NCBI GenBank assembly: GCA_963738425.1
Contig: CAVTWT010000003.1
Coordinates: 1 to 64,000 of the forward strand
DNA length: 64,000 bases
Direction: 5' to 3'
Origin: CADEEN01 sp963738425
GTDB lineage: Bacteria; Pseudomonadota; Gammaproteobacteria; Burkholderiales; Burkholderiaceae_C
Shown: positions 51,252-60,364 of the stretch, one piece after another
How the letters are laid out: each line of letters opens with the position of its first letter
Position numbering within the stretch: the first letter of the stretch is position 1
Position numbers and translations under genes: made by a program
Notes under the pieces: generated by a model
Database searches by the model: none
The model's input: only the letters and a program-made list of their open reading frames with translations
What the model was told of the DNA's origin: nothing

Positions 51252-52367
51252 TGAACACGCCCCGCTGTCGGCGCGCGCTGCACGGCGTGCGCGTGCTCGA
51301 CTTCAGCCACGTCATCGCCGGCCCCTTCGCCACCTTCCACCTCGCGCAGATGGGCGCGCAGGTGCAGAAGGTGGAGCGACCGGGCGGCGGCGACGTGATG
51401 CGCCGCACCGCGTCGGGCCTGCGCGCCTTCACCGCGCTGAACGACGGCAAGGAACTGCTCGAGATGCGACTTCGCCACGCGCGACGGGCTGCGAGCGAGG
51501 TGCTGGCGCTGGCACGCGAGGCCGACGTGCTGGTGGACAACTACCGCCCCGGCGTGCTCGAGCGCAAGGGCCTGGGCTACGACGCCGTGCGTGCGCGATC
51601 AACCCGCGTATCGTGTACTGCGCGATCTCGGGCTACGGCCACAGCGACCCGGCGCGCACGCGAGCGCGGCGCCTACGACCATGTGATCCAGGCGCTGACC
51701 GGCATGACGATGCTGGCCGGCGAGGAGGGCGACCCGCCGCTGAAGATCGGCTTTCCGGTGGTGGACGCGGCCACCGGCATCCTCGGTGCGCTGGCGGTGG
51801 TGGCCGCGCTGCGCGAGCGCGACCGCACGGGCCGCGGCTGCTTTCTCGACGTGAGCATGTGGGCGAGCGCGCTGCAGCTGATGTACACGTTCGCCTGCGA
51901 CACGCTCACCACCGGCCAGGACATCGCGCGCGTGGGCAACAAGGGTTTCTCGGGCAGCCCGGCCGCCGACACCTTGCACTGCCGCGACGGCTGGCTCGCG
52001 ATCGGCGCCAACACGCCGGCGCAGGTGGCGCGGCTGCTGCAGGTGCTGGGCGTGCCGGACGACGAGGACGGCGTCGCTGCTCGAACCCGCGGCCGACGAC
52101 GGCCCGCGCTTCGCCCGCGCGCGCGATCCGCAGCGCTTCCGCGCGCTGCTGGCCGAGCGCCTGGCGCTGCGCGACGCCGACGCGTGGGAGCAACGGCTCA
52201 ACGACGCCGGTGTGCCCGCCGCGCGCGTGCGCACGCTGCGCGAGTTCGCGCAGGAGGCGGTGGCCAGCGGCCTGCTGCAGCCGCAGGTGCTGGGCGAGGG
52301 CGAGGCGCGGGCGGTGACGCCCGGGCTGGGCTGGCGTGCGCGACGCGAGGTCGAGGCCCAGCGCTGA
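51251..52367 (+). pseudogene. CaiB/BaiF family CoA-transferase, several frameshifts
   Basis: Family III CoA-transferase, about 370 residues after repair. It starts MNTPRCRRALHGVRVLDFSH, with ATG overlapping the tctC stop (TGATG). QVQKVERPGGGDVMRR, the catalytic-Asp region GAYDHVIQALTGMTMLAG, and GFPVVDAATGILGALAVVAA are intact. Indels near 51460, 51495, 51595, 51661 and 52070 are needed to join the parts; after the last, LLEPAADDGPRFARARD reads well to GWRARREVEAQR. The LysR-Bug-CoA-transferase trio suggests uptake and activation of an organic acid. Confidence 0.8.
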
Positions 52368-52420
52368 GTGACCCATCCGCGTAGCATCGTCGTCACCGCG
52401 CTGAGCTTGGCGCCATCGAC

Positions 52421-52777
52421 ATGACACCGCTGGACCCCGACACCACCATCGAGAGTTGGCACGCCCACATCTATTTCGACGCGCCCACCCGCGACGCCGC
52501 ATGGGTGCTGCGCGAAACCATCGTCATGGCGCTGGCCGGGCGCATGGAGTTGGGGCGCTTTCACGAGCGGCCGGTCGGCCCGCACCCGATGTGGAGCTAC
52601 CAGCTCGCCTTCGCGCCGGCACAGTTCGCGGCGGTGGTGGCGTGGCTCACGCTCAACCACGGCACGCTGGACGTGTTCGTGCACCCCAACACCGGCGACG
52701 CGCTGGGCGACCACCGCGACCGCGCGCTGTGGCTTGGCCGCTCGCACGCGCTGAACCTGGCGGCGCTCGGCGCTTGA
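52421..52777 (+). CDS. DOPA 4,5-dioxygenase family protein
   Basis: 118-residue protein with DTTIESWHAHIYFDAPTRDA, then FHERPVGPHPMWSYQLAF and LTLNHGTLDVFVHPNTGDAL. These hold the conserved His residues of the DOPA 4,5-dioxygenase family; bacterial members are mostly of unknown function and may cleave catechol-like rings. It lies 53 bases after the CoA-transferase. Its stop overlaps the TTG start of the next gene. Confidence 0.85.
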   Translation: MTPLDPDTTIESWHAHIYFDAPTRDAAWVLRETIVMALAGRMELGRFHERPVGPHPMWSYQLAFAPAQFAAVVAWLTLNHGTLDVFVHPNTGDALGDHRDRALWLGRSHALNLAALGA

Positions 52778-53322
52778 AGCGAGCACTCTGCCGACTCGCC
52801 CTGTGCGCGGCTGCGGCCGTTCTGCCGGTATCTGCGCTGGCCGCGGACGCACTCGTGGCCGCGCTCGAACAGCGGCTGGCGAGTGCCGGCGTCGATTCGG
52901 TCAACGACCACTTGGTGAGCGCGCACGCGGACGTCGCGCTGTTGTCGCGCTTCAATCGCATGACGGCCGCGTGCGAGCTGCACGCCGTGAGCCTGGCCAT
53001 CCGGTTGGCCCGCGGGACTCGCGCGAAAGCGGTGCAGGCGCATGAAGACTCGCTGCGCACGGCCAGCGGGCGCTGCGCGCGCTTCGTGCTCGCGCTGGTC
53101 TCGGCCGCGGAGGTGCCCAAGGTCTGCGCTTCACAGGCGGCCTGGGGCGCTGCGCAGACGGCACGCGAGCTGCGTCGCCGCATCGCCGACATCGACGCCG
53201 ACAAACTGTTGCGCACCACCGCGCAGGGGCGGGCCTGCCGCGCCGCTTACCTGTACGAATTGAAGAACACGCGGGTGACGCTGCGGGTCGCGTCGCCGCG
53301 ACCCGCGATTCAAGAGCGGTAG
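52774..53322 (+). CDS. exported protein of unknown function
   Basis: 182 residues from a TTG start that overlaps the previous stop. Signal peptide: LKRALCRLALCAAAAVLPVS ending ALAADA. The mature part is helical (DALVAALEQRLASAGVDSVN, FNRMTAACELHAVSLAIRL) with Cys at several points (ASGRCARFV, VPKVCASQ, GRACRAAY). I do not recognise the family. Four Cys in a periplasmic protein suggest disulphides. Confidence 0.62.
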   Translation: MKRALCRLALCAAAAVLPVSALAADALVAALEQRLASAGVDSVNDHLVSAHADVALLSRFNRMTAACELHAVSLAIRLARGTRAKAVQAHEDSLRTASGRCARFVLALVSAAEVPKVCASQAAWGAAQTARELRRRIADIDADKLLRTTAQGRACRAAYLYELKNTRVTLRVASPRPAIQER

Positions 53323-53335
53323 GGCCGCTCTGGCT

Positions 53336-53938
53336 TCAGCGCACAGCGCGCTTGACGGCCTTCTTCACGGCGACGCCGCTGCGGCGTGCCTTGGCCAGCG
53401 GCGCCTTCGCGGCCTGGGCCGCACGCTTGGCCATGCTGCGCGGGGCGGCAGCGGCCTTGCGAGCGGCGCGGCGCACCGGGCGCGCGCCAGCGGCGTCGGC
53501 CAGTGCCACGGCGCCGGCGGCCACCTTGCCCGAGATCGCCAGCGCCACCTTGGCGCCGGGCATCGTCAGGCGCGCCACGGTCTGCAGGCCGTTGGCCACG
53601 ACGGTGTTGTCCACCTTCGACGCGAACTTCGCCAGCTTGTTCACCTGCGTACCGGCGGTGTTGGCGCCGAACTCGATCGCGGTCGTGGCGCCGGCGGCGG
53701 TCTGGTCCAGGCCCTTGGTGACGATCTGGGTCACGTTGCCGCGCACGCCGTTCATGAACGCGGTGGCGCGCGGCGCGAGCTTGGCGGTGCGCGGGTACAC
53801 GCGCTGCTGCAGCGCGCCGTTGACGGCGCCGATCAGACGACGGCCACCCGAACGGCAGGCCAGCACGCCTTGTGCGGCGGCGTTGCGATAGTTCTCGAGG
53901 GTTTCGAGCGTGACGTGGCTGAGGTATTGGGTGGTCAT
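53336..53938 (-). CDS. phasin-like protein with basic Ala/Lys tail
   Basis: 200 residues: MTTQYLSHVTLETLENYRNA start, middle with AVNGALQQRVYPRTAKLAPR and TKGLDQTAAGATTAIEFGAN, then a histone H1-like tail (RAAQAAKAPLAKARRSGVAV). The helical, Ala-rich core could coat granules or membranes and the tail could bind DNA or polyphosphate. I do not recognise a named family. It stands alone and is convergent with the upstream gene. Confidence 0.6.
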   Translation of the reverse strand: MTTQYLSHVTLETLENYRNAAAQGVLACRSGGRRLIGAVNGALQQRVYPRTAKLAPRATAFMNGVRGNVTQIVTKGLDQTAAGATTAIEFGANTAGTQVNKLAKFASKVDNTVVANGLQTVARLTMPGAKVALAISGKVAAGAVALADAAGARPVRRAARKAAAAPRSMAKRAAQAAKAPLAKARRSGVAVKKAVKRAVR

Positions 53939-54260
53939 GAGGGCTTGGGACTCCGTGCGTTGCGATGAATGCTCATCAGGTGACCCGAGTGTGGCCGCGG
54001 ATCTCTAGAGGGCCGCACCCAAACGGGCTGATTCGCTAGAGAGGCATCCTCACGCGCCGAACCCGCGCGGCCGCCTCGACGCCCGATCGACCTCTCTGCG
54101 AACAAGAAAAGATATAGGCCGCTGCCACGGCCCTGCGGGCCTATGCTGGGACGGGGTCACACCGCATGGGGCCCACGGTCGGTGCGCGAAACGAGATCTG
54201 GCGCACCACCGGCGAATTCCTTCGCAGCACTGCGTCACCGTCACATCGAGAGGATTCGCC
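53939..54260. other. 322-base intergenic stretch
   Basis: No open frame here has a ribosome site or convincing composition. An AT-rich patch (GAACAAGAAAAGATATAG, near 54099-54117) interrupts the GC-rich sequence and may hold a promoter for the small gene at 54261. Nothing else is seen. Confidence 0.35.
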
Positions 54261-54425
54261 TTGTCCAAGAACATTGCCGCCCACAAGCATCGAACCCGGC
54301 TTCACGTGCTGCGCGATCGCGTCCGTCGCGCCAAGCGCTCCGTCAAGCGCAGGCTGGCCGGCGCGCCGGAACGCTTGGCGGCCCACCGCACCAAGCGCGC
54401 CGAGTACCGCGCTGCGCATCCATAG
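54261..54425 (+). CDS. 54-residue basic protein, TTG start
   Basis: Starts TTG with AGAGGA 6 bases before: LSKNIAAHKHRTRLHVLRDR, then VRRAKRSVKRRLAGAPERL and KRAEYRAAHP. About a third of the residues are Lys, Arg or His. The strong ribosome site and coherent amphipathic sequence support it as a gene. Not recognised; nucleic-acid binding is a guess. Confidence 0.5.
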   Translation: MSKNIAAHKHRTRLHVLRDRVRRAKRSVKRRLAGAPERLAAHRTKRAEYRAAHP

Positions 54426-54448
54426 CCCTTCGTCGTGACGATCCCGCG

Positions 54449-55675
54449 TCAGCGGCGCTCGGCGCCCTGGCGCAACGTGACGTAGAGCCCCGGCACCGGC
54501 TTGCCCTGCTCGTGGCGGAGGGGCGCGGGCCTCAGCTCGTCGACCTCCAGACCGCACTGCGCCGCCAGCCGGCGCACATGGCGCTCGGAGTGCGCATAGC
54601 GCAGGCTCGGCAGCAGCTGGAGGTCTTCATCGCCGCTCGTCGGCAGCTCCACCGTGAAGGCGAACCAGCCGCCGGGTTCGAGCAGGCGCGCCACGTCACG
54701 GAACACGCCCGACAGTTCGCCCACGTAGATCATCACGTCGGCCGCCACCACCAGGTCCACACGCTGCGTCGTGCCGGCCAGGAAGCTGCCGATGTCCGCA
54801 TGCACGAGTTCGCGGTACAGGCCGAGCTTGGCGGCCTGCTTGAGCATCTCGCTGGAAATGTCGACGCCATCGATGGCGTCGCAATGCGGGTGCAGCAGCG
54901 GCGCGCACAGGCCGGTGCCGCAGCCGAGGTCGAACACGGTGCGCAAGCGGCGGCCGGCGAGGCGCTGGTCGATCAGCGGGCGCAGCAGCAGCTCGTGGCC
55001 GCGGTAGTCGAGCTTCTCGACGAGGTGCCCCTGGAAGTCGGCCGCGTAGTCGTCGAACAGCGCCTCCACATACTGCCGCGGCGCGGTGGCGGGAGGGGCC
55101 CGCCCGCCGCGCACCGAGGCCAGGTAGTAGGCGTGCAGTTCGCGATCGGCGCCGAGCGCGATGGCGCGCTCGAAACTTTGCGCCGCAGCGTCGAATTGGC
55201 CCGTCTCGCGCAGCAGGCCACCCCGCAGGCTCCAGGCCGCGGCCAGATTCGGGTCGAGTGCGAGCGCACGGTCCAGTGCCTGCAGCGCGTGCTGCGCGTG
55301 CCCGAGGCGCGCCTGGCATTGGCCGAGGCTCAGCCACAGCGCGGGAGACTTGTCGGCGATGGCCAAGGCTTTTGTCAGCGCTTGCACCGCCGCCGCCCAA
55401 TCGCCATGCGCTTCATGCGCCAGCCCCAAGCCCGCCCAGGCGTCGCCGAAACCGGGCTCGCCGGCCGTGGCCTGCTGCAGCAGCGGCAGCGCCTCGCGCG
55501 TGTGCCCCAGGCGGAACAGCGTCACGCCCAGGTTGCCCAGCACCGAGGGCCGGCCGGGCGTGAGCGCCAGGCAGCGTTCGAAGCACTCGCGCGCCTCGTT
55601 CAGCCGGCCGGCCTCGAAGTGGCCGATGCCGGTGAAGAAGAGGTCGCGGGACTGTTGTTCTGGCGCGGGCGTCAT
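54449..55675 (-). CDS. TPR-repeat SAM-dependent methyltransferase
   Basis: 408 residues from ATG 55675 (MTPAPEQQSRDLFFTGIGHF). Residues 10-190 are tetratricopeptide repeats (AGRLNEARECFERCLALTPG, LGHTREALPLLQQATAGEPG). The C-terminal methyltransferase domain has motif I RTVFDLGCGTGLCAPLLHPH, motif II region GVDISSEMLKQAAKLG and motif IV LVVAADVMIYVGELSGVF. The domain order TPR-methyltransferase is common in proteobacteria and suggests a protein substrate bound through the repeats. It stands alone. Confidence 0.87.
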   Translation of the reverse strand: MTPAPEQQSRDLFFTGIGHFEAGRLNEARECFERCLALTPGRPSVLGNLGVTLFRLGHTREALPLLQQATAGEPGFGDAWAGLGLAHEAHGDWAAAVQALTKALAIADKSPALWLSLGQCQARLGHAQHALQALDRALALDPNLAAAWSLRGGLLRETGQFDAAAQSFERAIALGADRELHAYYLASVRGGRAPPATAPRQYVEALFDDYAADFQGHLVEKLDYRGHELLLRPLIDQRLAGRRLRTVFDLGCGTGLCAPLLHPHCDAIDGVDISSEMLKQAAKLGLYRELVHADIGSFLAGTTQRVDLVVAADVMIYVGELSGVFRDVARLLEPGGWFAFTVELPTSGDEDLQLLPSLRYAHSERHVRRLAAQCGLEVDELRPAPLRHEQGKPVPGLYVTLRQGAERR

Positions 55676-55861
55676 GGCGGGCCGGGCAGCGTGCGGATGG
55701 CGCGCGACGGTAGCAGAACGGCCCGCCCTGGCCGTTTGGCCGGGCGGGCGGGAGCCCAAGCGTGAACTAGGCCCTTCGTACCGCGGCCAGGGCCGGCCTA
55801 CATTCGGTCACGCACTGCGTCTGTGCGCCTCTCCTCGGGGCGCCATCGCAAGGAGGCCTCG

Positions 55862-56284
55862 ATGTCAATGCAGTCCTACATCCCCTGGATCATCGCCGCA
55901 GCACTCGTGCTGGTCGTGGCCTTCGTGCAGTGGCAGGTCATGACCCGGCTGCACCAGAAGAGCCTGGCGGCTGAGCGCTTGCGCTACCAGCGCGCGCAGC
56001 AGTCGGCCGCGGCGCTGCTCCAGGGCGCGCATCAGCAAACCGCCACCCTGCAGCGTGAACTGACAGCGGCCCGCGACCTGATCAAGCAGGTGGCTCCTGG
56101 GGCGTCCACGGCGCCGCCGGTGGATGACGGAGCGGCGGCACGCGCGCGGCTGAACAAGCTGCTCGATGAGGCTGCGCCACCAGCGTTGCCGGCCGACGGC
56201 TTTGCCGACACACAACCGTCGCGGCAGTTCGCGCCTTCGACCACATTCGGTTTGCTGCAGCGCTCGACTTCCCGCACGGTGTAG
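55862..56284 (+). CDS. hypothetical single-pass membrane protein
   Basis: 140-residue protein with AAGGAGG before the ATG. One N-terminal membrane helix (YIPWIIAAALVLVVAFVQW) followed by a coiled coil (AERLRYQRAQQSAAALLQGA, TLQRELTAARDLIKQV) and a Pro/Ala-rich tail. The tail (SRQFAPSTTFGLLQRS) is not repetitive. No family is recognised; the layout recalls small envelope-associated accessory proteins. Confidence 0.65.
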   Translation: MSMQSYIPWIIAAALVLVVAFVQWQVMTRLHQKSLAAERLRYQRAQQSAAALLQGAHQQTATLQRELTAARDLIKQVAPGASTAPPVDDGAAARARLNKLLDEAAPPALPADGFADTQPSRQFAPSTTFGLLQRSTSRTV

Positions 56285-56410
56285 GCCGGGTTGCCCGACG
56301 CGCCGGCTGGCGCGTCATCGCTCGGCCGCTTCGGCCGCTGAAGCCCTCTGCGCGGTGGGTGCCGCCCGTGCGTCGTATGCTGCTGTGGCCTCGTTCAGCC
56401 GCCACCACCG

Positions 56411-57133
56411 ATGTCTTCCATCTCCCGCCACGTCCTCGTCACCGGCGCCAGCAGCGGCATCGGTGCCGGCATTGCACAGGCCTTCGCCGCTGACGGCGCG
56501 CGTGTCACCGCCACCGGCGCCACCACGGCAGAAGTCGATGCAGCACGCGCACGGCCCGAGATGCAGGGCATTGAGCTGGTCGTGCTCGACGTGCGCGACG
56601 ACGCGGCCGTGCGTGCGCTGGTGCTCGCGCAGGGCGAACTCGACGTGGTTGTCAATTGCGCCGGCATCATCCGCCGAAGCGCCGAGCACGAGCCCGAGGC
56701 CTTTGCGCAGGTGATCGACATCAACCTCACCGGCACGATGCGCGTCTGCGCCGCGGCGCGGGCGGGCTTGAAGGCGCGCGGAGGCTGCATCGTCAACACC
56801 GCGTCGATGCTGAGCTTCTTCGGCGGCGGCCTGGTGCCAGGCTACAGCGCGAGCAAAGGCGGCGTGGCACAACTCACCAAGAGTCTGGCGATTGCCTATG
56901 CGGCCGACGGCATCCGCGTCAACGCCGTCGCGCCGGGCTGGATCGCCACGCCGCTGACGCAGGCGCTGCAGGACGACCCGGCGCGATCGGCGCCGATCCT
57001 GGCGCGCACGCCGATGGGCCGCTGGGGCACGCCGGCCGACGTTGCCGGGCCGGTGCTGTTTCTCGCCAGCCCAGCGGCTCGCTTCGTCACCGGCGTCGTG
57101 CTGCCGGTGGACGGCGGCTACCTCATCACCTGA
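56411..57133 (+). CDS. short-chain dehydrogenase/reductase
   Basis: 240-residue SDR. NAD(P) motif VLVTGASSGIGAGIAQAFAA, followed by VNCAGIIRRSAEHEPEAF. Catalytic Ser in VNTASMLSFFGGGLVPGYS with Tyr and Lys in YSASKGGVAQLTKSLAIAYA; C-terminal ASPAARFVTGVVLPVDGGYL. It precedes a cupin dioxygenase-like gene by 12 bases, so the two probably act in sequence on a hydroxy- or keto-compound. Confidence 0.9.
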   Translation: MSSISRHVLVTGASSGIGAGIAQAFAADGARVTATGATTAEVDAARARPEMQGIELVVLDVRDDAAVRALVLAQGELDVVVNCAGIIRRSAEHEPEAFAQVIDINLTGTMRVCAAARAGLKARGGCIVNTASMLSFFGGGLVPGYSASKGGVAQLTKSLAIAYAADGIRVNAVAPGWIATPLTQALQDDPARSAPILARTPMGRWGTPADVAGPVLFLASPAARFVTGVVLPVDGGYLIT

Positions 57134-57145
57134 AAGGACTGTTCA

Positions 57146-57658
57146 ATGGACGCCGACAAGTGGCAACCGTATCGCCACCCGATGCCCAAGGAGAGCCCGC
57201 CCGAGCTGGTGGTGCCCGACGTGGTGCCGAAGGACGAGCGCATCTGGGTGCCGGTGGATGCCAACGTCTGGTTTCGTCCGCTCTGTCTCGCGGCCAGCCG
57301 CGGCTACTGGATGAACCTGCTGCGCGTGCGCCGCGCCGGCGTGCTCTCGCGGCACCGCCATCCGCAGCCGGTGCATGGCTACGTGCTCAAGGGCCAGTGG
57401 CGCTACCTCGAGCACGACTGGGTGGCCAGCGAAGGCAGCTACGTCTACGAGGCGCCGGGCGAGACGCACACGCTGGTGGTGGACCCGCATGTCGACGAGA
57501 TGATCACGATGTTCCAGGTCAACGGCGCGATGATCTATTGCGACCCGGACGGTCAGTGCACCGGCTTCGACGACGTTTTCACCCGCATCGACAAGTGTCG
57601 CGCGCACTACACGCAAGTCGGATTGGGCGAGGGTTACGTCGACCAGTTCATCCGCTAG
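57146..57658 (+). CDS. 2,4'-dihydroxyacetophenone dioxygenase-like cupin
   Basis: 170-residue cupin. Metal-binding His residues are in GVLSRHRHPQPVHGYVLKGQ and Glu/His in YEAPGETHTLVVDPHVDEM. The start MDADKWQPYRHPMPKESPPE and PVDANVWFRPLCLAASRGYW are those of the 2,4'-dihydroxyacetophenone dioxygenase family, which cleaves a C-C bond beside an aromatic ring. It follows an SDR and precedes a MATE exporter. Many members are unassigned, so the substrate is uncertain. Confidence 0.82.
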   Translation: MDADKWQPYRHPMPKESPPELVVPDVVPKDERIWVPVDANVWFRPLCLAASRGYWMNLLRVRRAGVLSRHRHPQPVHGYVLKGQWRYLEHDWVASEGSYVYEAPGETHTLVVDPHVDEMITMFQVNGAMIYCDPDGQCTGFDDVFTRIDKCRAHYTQVGLGEGYVDQFIR

Positions 57659-57670
57659 CGTACGTCCTGC

Positions 57671-59038
57671 ATGGCCCGGCCGCAGCGCCCCCGCCTCACG
57701 CCGATCGCCGGTCCGATCCTGGGCGAGTTCCTCGTCGGCATCAGCGTGGCCATGGTGACGTTGTGGATGGCCTCGCAGATTTCGGATGCGGCGGCCGGCA
57801 CCTTCGGCATGAGTCAGCAGGTGCTCGAATCGCTGTTCGTGTTGTTCCGCGTGCTCGCCCTCGGCGTCGGCGTGACGATCACGCAAAGCCTGGGCGGCCG
57901 CCGCGCCGAAGCCGCGCGGCGCACGGCCCTGGTCGGCCTGGGCGGCTGCACCTGGGTCGGCACGGTGGCGGCGCTGTGGCTGCTGTTCTGCGGCGACTGG
58001 ACGCTGGCCGTGCTCAACGCGCCACCGGCGGTGGCTGCACTCGGCGGCCAGTACCTGCCGCTGCTCGCCGTGGCCGCGCTGCTCGAAGCCTACAACCTGG
58101 TGATGGCCAGCATCCTGCGCGCGCACCTGCACGGGCGCGACACGCTGCTCGTGATGTTCCTGATGCACGCCACTCACCTGGCGCTGGCCTTCCCGCTGAT
58201 GCTCGGCGTCGGCGATTGGGAGGGCCTGGGCCTGGCGGGCAACGCGATGGCGCTCACGGTCAGCCGCGCCACCGGCCTGGCGCTGCATCTCTGGCTGTGG
58301 CGCAAGCGCATGAACCTCGTGCCCGGCTCGCACGACTGGTGGCGTTGCCCGGCGCGCGTGCTGATCCCGGTGCTGCGCATCGGCATCCCCGGCGCGTCGC
58401 TCGACATGGCCTACCGCCTAGCCTTCATGATGTCGCTGTCGTCCGCGGCCAAGCTCGGCGTGGCGGCGCTGGCCACGCAGGCCTATGTGCTGCAGACGCT
58501 GCGCTACGTGCTGCTGATCAGCCTGGCCATCGGCTGGGCCTGCGAGATCATGGTCGGCCACCTCGTCGGTTCCGGCAAGTTCCGCGCGGCTCATCTGCTG
58601 GTGCGTAAAGGGCTGCGCAACGGCATGCTCGCCTCTGGCGCGATGGCGCTGCTGGCGGCGCTGTGTGCGCCGTGGATCATGCGCATCTTCACGCGCGACC
58701 CGGCGGTGATCCAGGCCGCGCAGACGCTGCTGTGGATTTCGTTCGCGCTCGAGACCGGGCGCGTCGGCAACCTCGTCGTGCTCGGCGCGCTGCGCTCGAC
58801 CGGTGACGTCATCCTGCCGACGTCGTTTGCGATTGCTTCGATCGTGCTCGTGCTCGGCTTCGGCTCGATCGTCCTCGGCCAGCTCTATGGGCTGGTCGGC
58901 ATCTGGATCGCCTACGCCGCCGACGAGTGGATCCGCAGTGCGCTGATGCGCTGGCGCTGGGAGACGCATGGCTGGGTCAGCCACGCGCGCGAGATCCACC
59001 AGCGCCTGCGGTCCCCCGGCGTCGAGAGCCGGTTCTGA
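57671..59038 (+). CDS. MATE family efflux transporter
   Basis: 455 residues with about 12 membrane segments in two similar halves (LGEFLVGISVAMVTLWMASQ; VLIPVLRIGIPGASLDMAYR). Signature segments: GTFGMSQQVLESLFVLFRVL, AALGGQYLPLLAVAALLEAYN and TLLWISFALETGRVGNLVVL. It exports drugs or metabolites with Na+ or H+. It starts 12 bases after the cupin gene and could export its product. Confidence 0.88.
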   Translation: MARPQRPRLTPIAGPILGEFLVGISVAMVTLWMASQISDAAAGTFGMSQQVLESLFVLFRVLALGVGVTITQSLGGRRAEAARRTALVGLGGCTWVGTVAALWLLFCGDWTLAVLNAPPAVAALGGQYLPLLAVAALLEAYNLVMASILRAHLHGRDTLLVMFLMHATHLALAFPLMLGVGDWEGLGLAGNAMALTVSRATGLALHLWLWRKRMNLVPGSHDWWRCPARVLIPVLRIGIPGASLDMAYRLAFMMSLSSAAKLGVAALATQAYVLQTLRYVLLISLAIGWACEIMVGHLVGSGKFRAAHLLVRKGLRNGMLASGAMALLAALCAPWIMRIFTRDPAVIQAAQTLLWISFALETGRVGNLVVLGALRSTGDVILPTSFAIASIVLVLGFGSIVLGQLYGLVGIWIAYAADEWIRSALMRWRWETHGWVSHAREIHQRLRSPGVESRF

Positions 59039-59119
59039 CGCCGATGCAGTGCGCGCTGGGTTTGCGTTGGCTTGTCTTCGCACTGGGGTTGGGTAAGACT
59101 CGCACCACGGGGAGCCGCA

Positions 59120-59374
59120 GTGACCACCACGATCGTTCTGTTTTTTGTCTTTGGCGCCTGCTTCGGCCTGGCGACGTTCTCCAACCGGCATCTGTTCAGC
59201 GAAGGGCCTAGCCGCAAGGCGCAGGCCGGTGACAGCACCTTGGGCGCGCGGGTGTTGTGGGTGCTGGTCTGTGCTGCGCTGTGGCCGATCATGGCGCTGA
59301 CGGGGGTGTACTCGTTGTGGCGCCAGCGTCGCGTGCGCCTGACCGAAGACGACAGCCGCGATCGGCGCGCTTGA
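59120..59374 (+). CDS. small membrane protein of unknown function
   Basis: 84-residue protein from a GTG start with GGGGAG upstream: VTTTIVLFFVFGACFGLATF forms the first hydrophobic helix and LGARVLWVLVCAALWPIMAL the second, with a basic/acid C-terminus (WRQRRVRLTEDDSRDRRA). The stop overlaps the TTG start of the BciA-like gene, so the two are coupled. Not recognised. Confidence 0.65.
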   Translation: MTTTIVLFFVFGACFGLATFSNRHLFSEGPSRKAQAGDSTLGARVLWVLVCAALWPIMALTGVYSLWRQRRVRLTEDDSRDRRA

Positions 59375-60364
59375 GTCCGCGGCGCGTCTTCGTGCTCGGC
59401 GCGACGGGCACCATCGGCCGCGCGACCGTGCGCGCGCTGTTGCGGCGCGGTCACGACGTGGTCTGCTTCGTGCGCCCGCGCGCTGGGGTCAACGGGGCGC
59501 TCGCACCCGATGACAGCGCGCGGCTGTTCCCCGGCGCGACGGTGCGCTTCGGTGACGTCACCGACCCCGCCTCGCTGGCGCGCGACGGCTTCCAGGGCGA
59601 GCGCTTCGACGCGCTCGTGTCGTGCCTGGCCTCGCGCACCGGCGCGCCGAAGGACGCGTGGGCGATCGACCACCAGGCGCATGTGCATGCGCTCGGCTGC
59701 GGCGAAGAGCGCGGGCGTGTCGCAGATGGTGCTGCTGTCGGCGATCTGCGTGCAGAAGCCGCTGCTGGCCTTTCAGCAGGCCAAGCTGGCGTTCGAGAAG
59801 GTGCTCGTCGAGTCGGGCCTCGCCTACTCGATCGTGCGGCCGACGGCCTTCTTCAAGTCGCTGTCGGGGCAGGTCGAGCGGGTCAAGAAGGGCAAGCCGT
59901 TCCTGGTCTTCGGCGACGGCACGCTGACCGCCTGCAAGCCGATCAGCGACGGCGATCTCGGCGACTACCTCGCGGCCTGCCTCGACGACACGAGCCGCCA
60001 CAACCGCGTGCTGCCGATCGGTGGGCCGGGCCCGGCCATCACGCCGCGGCAGCAGGGCGAGCACCTGTTCGCGCTGCTCGGCCGGCCGCCGCGCTTCAGG
60101 CAGGTGCCGGTGGCGATGCTCGACGTGATCATCGGCGTGCTCGGCACGGCAGGACATGTCGTGCCGGCGCTCGCGGCGAAGGCCGAGCTGGCGCGCATCG
60201 GCCGCTATTACGCCACCGAATCGATGCTGGTGTTCGACCCCGCGACTGGCCGCTACGATGCGCAAGCCACGCCGTCGACCGGCACCGAGACGCTGTTCGA
60301 TTTCTATGCCGGCCTGGTCAGCGGGACCGTCGCACTCGAGCGCGGCGACCACGCCGTTTTCTGA
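59371..60364 (+). CDS. bciA: divinyl-chlorophyllide 8-vinyl reductase-like protein (BciA/DVR), one frameshift
   Basis: About 330 residues after removing one base near 59698 (then HVHAL continues to AAAKSAGVSQMVLLSAICVQ). N-terminal Rossmann motif RRVFVLGATGTIGRATVRAL. Diagnostic C-terminal stretches match plant DVR/BciA: FGDGTLTACKPISDGDLGDY, NRVLPIGGPGPAITPRQQGE, then GRYYATESMLVFDPATGRYD. BciA reduces the C8-vinyl group of (divinyl) chlorophyllide in bacteriochlorophyll synthesis. No other pigment genes are in the window; in phototrophs bciA is often away from the main photosynthesis cluster. TTG start overlaps the stop upstream. Confidence 0.82.

Noticed and set aside
50258..52367. tctC/caiB as proof of gene decay
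   Set aside because: Motifs are intact between the indels and other genes show the same insertion bias, so sequence error is at least as likely.
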